Below, piece by piece: positions 1 to 6,323 of a DNA stretch of 16,108 nt (its first letter is position 1; every line of letters begins with the position of its first letter). Under the pieces are notes generated by a model. That model made no database searches. It saw only the letters and a list, made by a program, of their open reading frames with translations, and had not been told where the DNA came from. This stretch comes from Methanobacterium sp. UBA279 (lineage in GTDB: Archaea > Methanobacteriota > Methanobacteria > Methanobacteriales > Methanobacteriaceae): contig DAQK01000030.1 in assembly GCA_002502855.1 (NCBI GenBank), positions 1 through 16,108 of the forward strand, read 5' to 3'. The translations under genes were made by a program, and so were the position numbers.

Positions 1-149
1 CCATTATTAATAAATCTTCCGATTCTTAAGGCCCCATTTTAATATATATAAAATATCCATCCGTACTTTTATCAGAAACATTCGGATAACTATCAATGTG
101 TGAAATTAAACCCAAATAACCCATTAATTTTCACACCAAATCAGACACC
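1..149. other. AT-rich leader sequence, no gene seen
   Basis: No open frame of useful length, no RNA-like fold and no repeat was recognised here. It is AT-rich and lies upstream of the first gene. It may hold the end of a gene outside the window. Confidence 0.5.
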
Positions 150-150
150 C

Positions 151-160
151 TATTATATTA
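151..160 (+). promoter_or_regulatory. TATA box of the 182 membrane-protein gene
   Basis: The stretch tattatatta is centred about 26 bases before the GTG at 182. At the usual archaeal TATA-to-start distance the transcript would begin at or just before the start codon. There is no clear Shine-Dalgarno sequence, so a leaderless or nearly leaderless mRNA is inferred. Confidence 0.45.
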
Positions 161-181
161 ATCTTTTATTTAATTAATAAT

Positions 182-766
182 GTGGACTTAATGATAAAAA
201 GTAAAACAACCGCAATCATACTGGCAATTTTAACATTCATTCTGGGAAGCATTCTACTCACGAGCATCATATTCTATCTCTTTGGATATCCCCTCTCATC
301 CCTAGCAGAACATCAACTGTATTTTTTCTTCGCGATTCTAGTTAGTGCGGTGCTTGTATCCATGGTTTACGGGCGGGGCAGCAAGGAACGAGCTTCTAAT
401 GTAGCTAGAATTCTAGAAAACACGTTGGTCATATCGGTTGAAGAAAAGGATATCTGGAAAATATTGAATACCATAGAGCAATTACCTCCTTACGTGGTAG
501 AAAAGTATGTTTCACTTGATATAAATGCTGTAGAAGAGTTTGAAGACCAGATAAAAGATTATAGAAACAAATTAAGTGAGGAAGACCTGTTAAAAATAAG
601 GAAAATCATAGATACTCCTGTAGAAGATCTTCAAGATGTGTTAAGTGAGTTATATCAGGAAACAAACATGGAACAGTTTAAAATAATGGCTGACCCCGAG
701 GCAAAACAGTTGATTGATCTGAATATACAGGAACTTAGACGGATTTTGTTTGTTCAAAAAGAATGA
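182..766 (+). CDS. Two-helix membrane protein of unknown function
   Basis: I do not recognise the family. The 194-residue product has two hydrophobic helices, at about residues 9-35 and 46-64, joined by a short loop (FGYPLSSLAEHQ). A charged, probably alpha-helical domain of about 130 residues follows, rich in Glu, Lys and Leu and without Cys. The basic stretch after helix 2 (GRGSKERAS) suggests that this domain is cytoplasmic. The start is GTG at 182; an in-frame ATG at 191 is an equally good candidate. The gene converges on the methyltransferase at 780. If that methyltransferase once ended at 735, the two genes overlapped tail to tail by 32 bases. The frame is intact. A membrane-tethered scaffold or sensor is possible, but nothing in the sequence proves it. 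Confidence 0.7.
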   Translation: MDLMIKSKTTAIILAILTFILGSILLTSIIFYLFGYPLSSLAEHQLYFFFAILVSAVLVSMVYGRGSKERASNVARILENTLVISVEEKDIWKILNTIEQLPPYVVEKYVSLDINAVEEFEDQIKDYRNKLSEEDLLKIRKIIDTPVEDLQDVLSELYQETNMEQFKIMADPEAKQLIDLNIQELRRILFVQKE

Positions 767-779
767 ACGCTTGATTAGG

Positions 780-1307
780 TTAAAAATCAAATTTCTCCAG
801 CACTCTGAAACCAGCTTTCTCCACAGTCTCTATTATCATTTCTTCGGGGACAAAATGGTCAAAAAGACCTATAAAACTGAAACCATTCTTCTGGTGGTCG
901 ATGATTGCTAACTTCCCATCCTTTTTTAGAAATCGTTTTATATTGTGAAGATATTCATCAGGATTAGATAGATGATGGAAGACATTCCTTAAAAAGAATA
1001 AATCAGCTGTTTCAGGTAACATGAACCCATTTTCATAGGCTAATGTCGCTTTTATGTTGTTTATCATCTCTTCCTTCGATTTATTACTTATAAAAGCCAG
1101 TGAATTTCGATCTGTGTCAATTGCATATACTCTGCCATCTTTTCCCACATTTTTAGAAAATTCAAATGTAAAATATCCTCCACCCGCACCAATATCGGCA
1201 ACAATCATTCCAATTTTTATACCAAGGCTTTTAATAATTTCTTCTGGCTTATTTTTTCCAGATGCGGCCTCTCTATTTAACATTTTAAATCTGAAGTTTC
1301 CAAACAT
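780..1307 (-). CDS. UbiE-type class I SAM-dependent methyltransferase
   Basis: This cytoplasmic methyltransferase transfers a methyl group from S-adenosylmethionine; the substrate is unknown. Motif I is VADIGAGGGYF at about residues 36-46. The acidic end of the second strand, YAIDTD, is near 61-66, and FFLRNVFHHL near 104-113 matches the post-motif II region of UbiE-like enzymes. The start ATG at 1307 follows a GGTG at about 1313-1316. The 175-residue product stops at VLEKFDF. Past the TAA the same frame continues for 14 codons (PNQAFILFEQTKSV) to a TAA at 735-737, and this resembles the hydrophobic tail expected after LP in this family. The present C-terminus may therefore be a recent nonsense truncation (TTA to TAA). 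The core fold is complete, so activity may remain. It is the last gene of a minus-strand run. Confidence 0.8.
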   Translation of the reverse strand: MFGNFRFKMLNREAASGKNKPEEIIKSLGIKIGMIVADIGAGGGYFTFEFSKNVGKDGRVYAIDTDRNSLAFISNKSKEEMINNIKATLAYENGFMLPETADLFFLRNVFHHLSNPDEYLHNIKRFLKKDGKLAIIDHQKNGFSFIGLFDHFVPEEMIIETVEKAGFRVLEKFDF

Positions 1308-1354
1308 CTTAACACCATGTATTGTAAAAGTTAATAAAATGATTCCTTTTACAA

Positions 1355-1991
1355 CTACTTTTTAATAGCCACAGTTAATCCATCTCCAATGGAAAGTATC
1401 GTACATTCTCAACGCGGATCATCTGCAACCATTTGGTTAAATTTATTAATAGATTCAACTAATTCTTCATGACTTTTTTTAAACCTATTCATAACTGGAA
1501 ACAAGGTATCCTCTGCAACTAATAGACCACCAGGCTTTAAAACACGAATGCAATCATCAAATAATAAAGGATATAATCTCTTATCCCCAACATCCTGGAA
1601 TATCAAGTCAAATCTGTCAGATTCAATTTGTGGAATTATTTCCTGTGCATCTCCAGTTTTTACCTCAATAGTTTCTGCAACTCCCTCTCGTTTGAAATTT
1701 TTAATAGCTTGCTCTACAACGTTTTCATCGTACTCAATAGTGGTAATTTTACCCCCCATACTCTTTAACGACGGTAGCCATGGACACAGCTGAATAACCT
1801 ATACTGTTTCCTATTTCCAAAACATTCTGTGGACGGGTTAAGTAGAACAAGACCTGAAGTGCCCTGAAAACATCTTCGTCAACGATTGACCCAAACTTTT
1901 CGAGTTCAGTGGATTCAATGTATTCCTCTCAATTAACTCCCCTTTTACCATATAGGCCGTTGATATAACGACTTGCTTCTTCTAAATTCAT
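1355..1991 (-). pseudogene. O-methyltransferase (family 3 type), broken by one frameshift and two in-frame TGA codons
   Basis: The start ATG at 1991 has GGTGA at 1999-2003, seven bases upstream. The frame reads MNLEEASRYINGLYGKRGVN, then TGA at 1929-1931, then goes on through NVLEIGNSIGYSAVSMA (SAM motif I) to KEYGG. A run of six C on the + strand (1752-1757), where five would keep frame, shifts the reading; the next frame continues directly with GGKITTIEYDENVV and FDLIFQDVG. A second TGA at 1409-1411 follows VADDPR, and in frame with it comes ECTILSIGDGLTVAIKK and a TAG at 1355, the usual end of this family. The length of 637 bases is 212 codons plus one extra base, as the model predicts. 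The caffeoyl-CoA O-methyltransferase/TrmR-like fold is clear; the substrate is unknown. It is either a pseudogene or hit by sequencing errors. Confidence 0.82.
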
Positions 1992-1998
1992 ATATAAT

Positions 1999-2003
1999 TC
2001 ACC
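1999..2003 (-). promoter_or_regulatory. Ribosome binding site fixing the O-methyltransferase start
   Basis: GGTGA on the minus strand lies seven bases before the ATG at 1991. It shows that the broken methyltransferase begins there and not at the internal ATG at 1759. Confidence 0.6.
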
Positions 2004-2025
2004 AATACTCAATTTCTTTAAAATC

Positions 2026-2490
2026 TTATTTGGTTTCTTTAATAGGAGCATCAGTAAGTACCGTCCCCCAATTAACCGCAAAACCCACTTCCCTTGTTAC
2101 TAACATCCCATTTTTTTCGATATGCCCCAAATTTGCCAGATCTGCAACCAATTCATGTAAAGAAACAGATCCTTCATCATTTATTACCCCTTTAGGTAGC
2201 GATAAAGCCTTATACCCTTCCTTTTCTAATGAACTGGTTATATGACTAGTAATGCGTTTTAGTTGACAATTAGTCTCCTTGTAAATCGAGGAGGCTTTAC
2301 TCATCAACATCTCATAGGTGATTTTATATGGAATCGTGACCCCTATGGAGATTGCTCGTGGATATTCCAATATCAAGGATTTGAACTGTCCAATTACCAC
2401 ATTTTTTGCCAGGGACAAATCTACGATACCCAAAAAGTAATCATCACATTCCTTTTCTACGATCTTTCTTGCCTTGTCTTCAAATTCCAT
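2026..2490 (-). CDS. QueG-like protein lacking its Fe-S domain
   Basis: The 154-residue product resembles the N-terminal part of QueG-like (epoxyqueuosine-reductase-like) iron-sulfur proteins of anaerobes. These have a region reading roughly SHKLVANLAGLGWIGK and then a GTVLTDAPL segment before two [4Fe-4S] cysteine motifs. Here SLHELVADLANLGHIEKNG (about 110-128) and WGTVLTDAPI (about 141-150) match, but the Trp and Gly of the WIGK motif are His and Glu. The protein stops at KETK before any cysteine motif. Only about 34 bases separate its stop from the next ATG, so the Fe-S part is absent and not merely out of frame. Start: ATG at 2490 with AGGAT upstream. It could be a truncated relic or a short family of its own. 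Catalysis as in QueG is unlikely without the clusters. Confidence 0.55.
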   Translation of the reverse strand: MEFEDKARKIVEKECDDYFLGIVDLSLAKNVVIGQFKSLILEYPRAISIGVTIPYKITYEMLMSKASSIYKETNCQLKRITSHITSSLEKEGYKALSLPKGVINDEGSVSLHELVADLANLGHIEKNGMLVTREVGFAVNWGTVLTDAPIKETK

Positions 2491-2610
2491 AATAATACAT
2501 CCTATTGGCTTTAAAATGTCATATTATACTTTTATTTTTCATTATCCTACCTTACGTATAAGATAAAAGATGTCCTCATTACGCATTTAATACTAGAAAA
2601 AAATTGGAAA

Positions 2611-2876
2611 TTACTTTCTATGAAATTTGGCCACTGCGGACATGCCCCGCACCCGTTCGCCATGTAATACGCGGTTTCAGGTCGTTGAACCGCCATCCTT
2701 CAGCATCACGCACCACAACTGCTTCAAAAACACCCCCAGCAACGAAATGCGTTTGCAACGACCTTGGATCGCTCTCCTCATCGGACCAAAGGTACATCGC
2801 GGTCATGTTAGCTCGCAATCGTGCAGTATCACCATCGAAGTCGATGATGTGGTCGCTGGTGACATGATGAGCGCCC
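2611..2876 (-). other. Bacterial-type insert: C-terminal half of an NTF2/SnoaL-like protein
   Basis: This stretch is visibly richer in G+C than its neighbours: 50-57 percent in two 60-base rows counted by eye, against an AT-rich background. Read on the minus strand it gives GAHHVTSDHIIDFDGDTARL, then AGGVFEAVVVRDAEGWRF and ITWRTGAG. That is the pattern of the C-terminal half of SnoaL/NTF2-like proteins common in Proteobacteria and Actinobacteria. With three instead of four C at 2645-2648 the end reads MSAVAKFHRK followed by TAA at 2611-2613, a plausible native C-terminus. With the extra base the frame runs to a TAG at 2618. No transposase, terminal repeats or target duplication was seen. It may be a recombination product, foreign DNA, or an assembly chimera. 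Confidence 0.6.
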
Positions 2877-3361
2877 TTACAACGTTGATTCGCTGTTTCA
2901 TACCAGTGAAAAAACTTGCTGATCTGGGTATTTTTCCATTTCTGCATATCCACCAGTTCCAGCACATCATCTATTCTTTTCTCCAACCTTTGTTTAGGCA
3001 TATTATAGAGTTTTCCAAAGAATCGGAGGTTTTCTGCCGCAGTTAGCCGGTCGTACATTATCATCTTCTCAGCGACCAGTTCAATATTCTCCCGGACCTT
3101 TGCTGAATCCTTTACCAGGTCAAAACCGGCGATTTTTGCAGAACCGGAGGTAGGCTTGCAGAACCGGAGGTAGGCTTGCAGAACCGGAGGTAGGCTGGGT
3201 AAGGGTACAAAGTACCCTGATTGTGGTGCTTTTACCTGCCCATTCGGGCCTAAAAATCCGAATATTTCACCTTCCTTTACATTTAGTGATAAATTATCCA
3301 CTGCTGTAAAGTCTCCAAATTTTTTGGTGAGATTATAAATTTCTATAGCATTTTTTGTCAT
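2618..3361 (-). pseudogene. ABC transporter ATPase, disrupted and fused in frame to an NTF2-like tail
   Basis: The first part is a drug-resistance (DrrA-type) ABC ATPase: IYNLTKKFGDFTAVDNLSL, then FGFLGPNG. After GPNG the frame is lost: the + strand has CCC at 3239-3241 where CCCC would give GAGKSTTIRVL, the true Walker A. A 20-base unit present three times (3136-3195) adds 40 bases, so the net change of +39 restores the frame at KPTSGSAKIAGFDL. The next part, MYDRLTAAENLRFFGKLYNM, is normal. A run of six A at 2909-2914 (five expected) shifts the frame again: the hidden frame reads FTGMKQRINVVRALI, the ABC signature, while the open frame passes into the NTF2-like insert. Walker B, the D-loop and the switch His are missing, as is the permease gene. 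No ATPase activity is expected. Start: ATG at 3361 with GGAGG upstream. Confidence 0.8.
3136..3195. repeat. Three perfect tandem copies of a 20-bp unit
   Basis: The unit ttgcagaaccggaggtaggc occurs three times head to tail at 3136-3155, 3156-3175 and 3176-3195. It encodes the segment just after Walker A of the ABC ATPase. One copy is expected in a normal gene, so two copies (40 bp) appear to have been gained by slippage or unequal recombination. Confidence 0.95.
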
Positions 3362-3458
3362 TTCCCTATTTCCTCCCTGTTTACTAGATTAAAGAAAGCC
3401 CTGCATACCATGGATAATTTTAAAGTTTATTTCACATTAAATAATAATGATAATTAAT

Positions 3459-3983
3459 TTATTCTTTATTTAATGATTTTTCTAAGTTTTTTAGCCTTTC
3501 ACTTAATTTTACTATCATTTCTTTATGAGAATCAAGTTTTGACTTTTTAATATCTTCCAAATAGGACATATATCCATCCATTTCATTTAATACTATTTCA
3601 ATGGAGACCATCCCCCGTTCCCTTTCCTGAAAATGTTTTAAACGCCCGGTCAGTTTAGAAACTATATCCTCCCCTTTTTTTGTTAACTCGTATTTCCCAT
3701 CTTCACCTTTGTTGATTAAATCCTCTCCAACCATTTTTTTGAGCATGGGATATACTGAGCCAGGGGAAGGTCTGGGAGGCTTATGTCCTCTGGATCTCCT
3801 ACCAAATCCCATTAATTTTAAATCCTCTTGGTGCTCCTGAATAGCATCCATGATCTCCACACCGTTTCCTGGACCATATTCATCCAGAACATGTAGTATC
3901 CAGATCCTTAAACCCCCGAATCTCTGCATTTCCTCCATTCTCTCATGGCATTCCCTGTGAAAATTTCTAAACGTATCCCACAT
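3459..3983 (-). CDS. PadR-family transcriptional regulator
   Basis: A DNA-binding repressor-type protein. The N-terminal winged helix (FGGLRIWILHVLDEYGPGNG, then PSPGSVYPMLKKMVGEDLI and a wing ending YELTKKG) is typical of PadR. The charged C-terminal helical region (about residues 110-174) would form the dimer arm. An ATG also occurs two codons upstream at 3989, but AGGAG lies only about two bases before it and about eight before the ATG at 3983, so 3983 is preferred, giving 174 residues. The gene is followed on the same strand by the ABC ATPase, the usual pairing in which PadR controls an exporter operon. Upstream are two copies of a gaat-N3-attc motif and large palindromes, likely its own operators. 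The ligand is unknown. The frame is intact although its target operon is broken. Confidence 0.88.
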   Translation of the reverse strand: MWDTFRNFHRECHERMEEMQRFGGLRIWILHVLDEYGPGNGVEIMDAIQEHQEDLKLMGFGRRSRGHKPPRPSPGSVYPMLKKMVGEDLINKGEDGKYELTKKGEDIVSKLTGRLKHFQERERGMVSIEIVLNEMDGYMSYLEDIKKSKLDSHKEMIVKLSERLKNLEKSLNKE

Positions 3984-4005
3984 AATCATATCTCCTATTA
4001 TTTGT

Positions 4006-4036
4006 GAATCATATTCAATATTGATGAATCATATTC
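4006..4036. promoter_or_regulatory. Paired gaatcatattc motifs upstream of the PadR gene
   Basis: The 11-base motif gaatcatattc, a near palindrome with arms GAAT and ATTC, occurs at 4006-4016 and again at 4026-4036. The copies are exactly 20 bases apart, about two helical turns, and lie 20-55 bases before the PadR start. This suits an operator bound by two dimers on one face of DNA near the PadR promoter. Autoregulation by PadR is inferred. Confidence 0.55.
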
Positions 4037-4058
4037 GATTTATCTAACAGCCGATATG

Positions 4059-4148
4059 TATCGATAACTTGATAGTGGAGGCGGTCTAATTCATCTTCAT
4101 GTCAAAATATCCTGACATTTACATGAAGACGATATCAAGTTACCGATA
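4059..4148. repeat. Nested inverted repeats in the divergent promoter region
   Basis: Outer arms: 4059-4074 (tatcgataacttgata) and 4133-4148 match as reverse complements at 15 of 16 bases. Inside them tcttcatgt (4094-4102) pairs perfectly with acatgaaga (4121-4129). A third, competing pair is atgtca (4099-4104) with tgacat (4113-4118), spaced by eight bases. The structure could extrude as a cruciform or hold stacked operator sites. It lies between the PadR gene and the surface-protein gene. Confidence 0.8.
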
Positions 4149-4163
4149 TCGACTAGTCGATAT
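4146..4163. promoter_or_regulatory. Perfect 18-bp palindrome, likely operator
   Basis: The sequence atatcgactagtcgatat is its own reverse complement. It ends 11 bases before the TATA-like ttatataaata at 4175-4185. CGATAT or TCGATA words recur at 4052, 4060, 4144 and 4158, which suggests a family of binding sites for one regulator, with PadR the obvious candidate. It overlaps the outer arm of the nested repeat by three bases. Confidence 0.6.
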
Positions 4164-4174
4164 TAGTGATGAAG

Positions 4175-4250
4175 TTATATAAATAGTTATGGTTTTCGTT
4201 GGATCAATAACTATATAATTGATGAATGCATATCCTATGAAGTATATAAA
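4175..4250 (+). promoter_or_regulatory. Three TATA-like elements before the surface-protein gene
   Basis: TATA-like words lie at 4175-4185 (ttatataaata), 4211-4220 (ctatataatt) and 4241-4250 (agtatataaa). The last would start transcription near 4271, only a few bases before the GTG at 4277. The first would give a leader of about 70 bases. Which is used cannot be told from sequence. Confidence 0.5.
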
Positions 4251-4276
4251 CAACATCTATTCCTACTATAGGAAAA

Positions 4277-6292
4277 GTGAAGAAGTTGAAAAAACAAGGG
4301 AAAAATAGAAAGGCTTCAATTTTAACATCCACACTTATATTCATGGTCATAGTTCCATTTTTCTGTGTAAGTCCGGTAACTGCAGCCCAGTGGAACGTTG
4401 GTGAAGGCCAGGATTACACCACCATCCAGGAGGCAATAGACAACAAAAATACACTAGATGGGGATGTAATCAACGTATTTTCCGGTACATACGACGAAGA
4501 TGTCTTAGTGAATAAAAAGTTAACTATTCAAGCCAACGGGAGCAACGTAAAAATTAAATCTACAAAAACAGGATTTACCCTGTTAAACGGTGGTAGCGGA
4601 AGCACCATACGTGGGTTCAATATAATCAGTTCAGGAACAGGTGTCAACATCAGTGCAGACAACTGTTACATCCAAGGTAACCAAATAAGTGGGGGTAAAA
4701 CAGGGATGCTGGTTTCAAACAGCAACATCACCATTCTGGATAACCTAATATTCGGCCAGAGTGAAAATGGTGTTCTGGGAAACCTTACTGGAGGCTTCTT
4801 TACCTTCTCAGGAAATCAAATATCCAACATAATTGGAGAAGGATCTGCAAATGGTATTTCAATTACAGTTAACGGGAGCTTAACATCATTTAAAGCTTTA
4901 AAAAACACGATATCCAACATCAGGGGTGTAAACGTCTTTGGAATTCAACTTGGAAAGAGTAAAGGTGCCGGCGGTAATCCGGAAGTTGCCAACGTCGAAA
5001 ATTTAATCGTATCTAAAAATACCATCACCAATATTATTGCAAACAACACCATTATTGGGGTTGAATTAGTCACAACCAGTATAAACGTGTTGATTTCAGA
5101 TAATTACCTATCCAAACTAGAAGGATTAACTAACAGCTCAGTTTATGCACTTGAAGCCGCTATAGTTGGAAATGGAACTACTCTGGTTTCTGGAAACCAA
5201 GTATCTCAAGTAACTGCAGCTGAACAGGCAGTTGGAATTGTAACCGTTGCCCTGGGTGATTTAAAATTAGAGGACAACAAAGTTTCGAATATCAGTAGAG
5301 CTAAGGCAGCGGTGGCAATCCTGGGTGTTGGGTTGCTTGGTTCCAATAACCTGATAAATAATCAAGCTTCTAATATTAAATCACCCAGTGTAGCGGCGGG
5401 AATTGTAGGCACTGCACTGGGAAATCTAAACATGCTATATAACACGGTAGCTCACGTAAGAGGAGCTAATGATGTGTCAATGGTTGCTGCTGGTTTTAAC
5501 TCTACCGTAATTAATGGAAACAACCTGGAAGGGGATGGTATCGGAACCGGCATCGTAATATGTTCACCCAATGGAACCATCAACTACAACCGGATAGTAA
5601 ACTTCGAATACTACATTCAAAACTTCATGTTCTCCTCCTTCGGACCCGACATAGATACAATGCTCAAACCCATCGACGACGCCATAAAAAATCATCCGGA
5701 ACTTGAACCAATCCTGAAACCCATAAGGGACGATTTAGACAGGTTATTCCATAAGCTGGAAAACAGCAACACCACCGCCACCTATAACTGGTACGGAACC
5801 AACAACCCGGATAGTAGCAAATTCTTCAAGGGTAATGGAACTCTACTCTACTCTCCCTGGCTGGTTTTAAGTATAAAAGCAGACCCATCCACGATACATA
5901 CCGGTCAAACTTCCCTAATTACTGCTGATGTCTACCGGGATTCAACGGGTGCTGACCACAGTGCAAATTGGGCAGATTTCTTCAGCGGACCAAAGGTAAC
6001 ATTCACCACCGACCTGGGTAATGTGGGGAGTAAATCCATCACAGCCCTCTGGGTTAATGGTCTTGCCACTGCGATTTTAAGGGGTGATGAAGGATCAGGT
6101 ATTGCAACGGTAACTGCCTCTGACTATCAAACTGTCCAGGCATTGGTGACCATTTTAGGTGAGGGACCAGTGCCGCCTAGAAATTCGACAAACGAGGTTA
6201 TAGGCATGCAGGAAACAGGGATACCAGTTTACATGTTGATACTGGCTATTTTAATGGTGTTTGGTGGTTTGTTAGTACCGAAAAGAAAATAA
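4277..6292 (+). CDS. Secreted, membrane-anchored parallel beta-helix surface protein
   Basis: A cell-surface protein of 671 residues. Residues 1-36 form a signal peptide: a basic start, a hydrophobic core (STLIFMVIVPFFCV) and a VTAA cleavage region. AQWNVGEGQDYTTIQEAID and then GDVINVFSGTYDE open a right-handed beta-helix (NosD/pectate-lyase fold, PbH1 repeats) that runs to about residue 450. Its Asn-rich turns include GNQIS, DNLI and KNTI. The coils at about 290-410 are degenerate repeats with VSNI and AAVAI/AAGIV segments. A charged linker (about 455-505) follows, then an Ig/invasin-like domain (about 532-628, SIKADPSTIHTGQTSLITAD). A C-terminal QETGIP motif, a membrane helix and VPKRK resemble anchors of methanobacterial adhesin-like proteins. 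The start is GTG at 4277, which gives the full signal peptide. No catalytic residues were recognised; adhesion or a cell-wall role is likely. The gene is intact and divergent from the PadR gene. Confidence 0.85.
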   Translation: MKKLKKQGKNRKASILTSTLIFMVIVPFFCVSPVTAAQWNVGEGQDYTTIQEAIDNKNTLDGDVINVFSGTYDEDVLVNKKLTIQANGSNVKIKSTKTGFTLLNGGSGSTIRGFNIISSGTGVNISADNCYIQGNQISGGKTGMLVSNSNITILDNLIFGQSENGVLGNLTGGFFTFSGNQISNIIGEGSANGISITVNGSLTSFKALKNTISNIRGVNVFGIQLGKSKGAGGNPEVANVENLIVSKNTITNIIANNTIIGVELVTTSINVLISDNYLSKLEGLTNSSVYALEAAIVGNGTTLVSGNQVSQVTAAEQAVGIVTVALGDLKLEDNKVSNISRAKAAVAILGVGLLGSNNLINNQASNIKSPSVAAGIVGTALGNLNMLYNTVAHVRGANDVSMVAAGFNSTVINGNNLEGDGIGTGIVICSPNGTINYNRIVNFEYYIQNFMFSSFGPDIDTMLKPIDDAIKNHPELEPILKPIRDDLDRLFHKLENSNTTATYNWYGTNNPDSSKFFKGNGTLLYSPWLVLSIKADPSTIHTGQTSLITADVYRDSTGADHSANWADFFSGPKVTFTTDLGNVGSKSITALWVNGLATAILRGDEGSGIATVTASDYQTVQALVTILGEGPVPPRNSTNEVIGMQETGIPVYMLILAILMVFGGLLVPKRK

Positions 6293-6300
6293 AACTCCCT

Positions 6301-6312
6301 TCTTTTTTCTTT
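6301..6312 (+). terminator. Oligo-T terminator after the surface-protein gene
   Basis: A T-rich tract (tcttttttcttt) begins nine bases after the TAA of the surface-protein gene. Such tracts end transcription in archaea without a hairpin. It lies between that gene and the convergent exporter gene. Confidence 0.5.
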
Positions 6313-6323
6313 TGTATTTCAAG

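Noticed and set aside
1409..1411. TGA as selenocysteine or recoded codon
   Set aside because: No SECIS-like element was seen, the family has no Cys at that place as far as I recall, and the same gene also carries a frameshift. Decay or error is simpler.
2611..2876. An insertion sequence or integron cassette
   Set aside because: No terminal inverted repeats, target duplication, recombination site or transposase was found at its ends.
2627..3046. A 139-residue + strand open frame over the insert
   Set aside because: The minus strand gives NTF2-like and ABC sequence; the + frame crosses the junction without any family match.
3136..3195. Possible CRISPR-like array
   Set aside because: The three 20-bp copies are directly adjacent without spacers and lie inside the ABC gene, so this is a tandem duplication.
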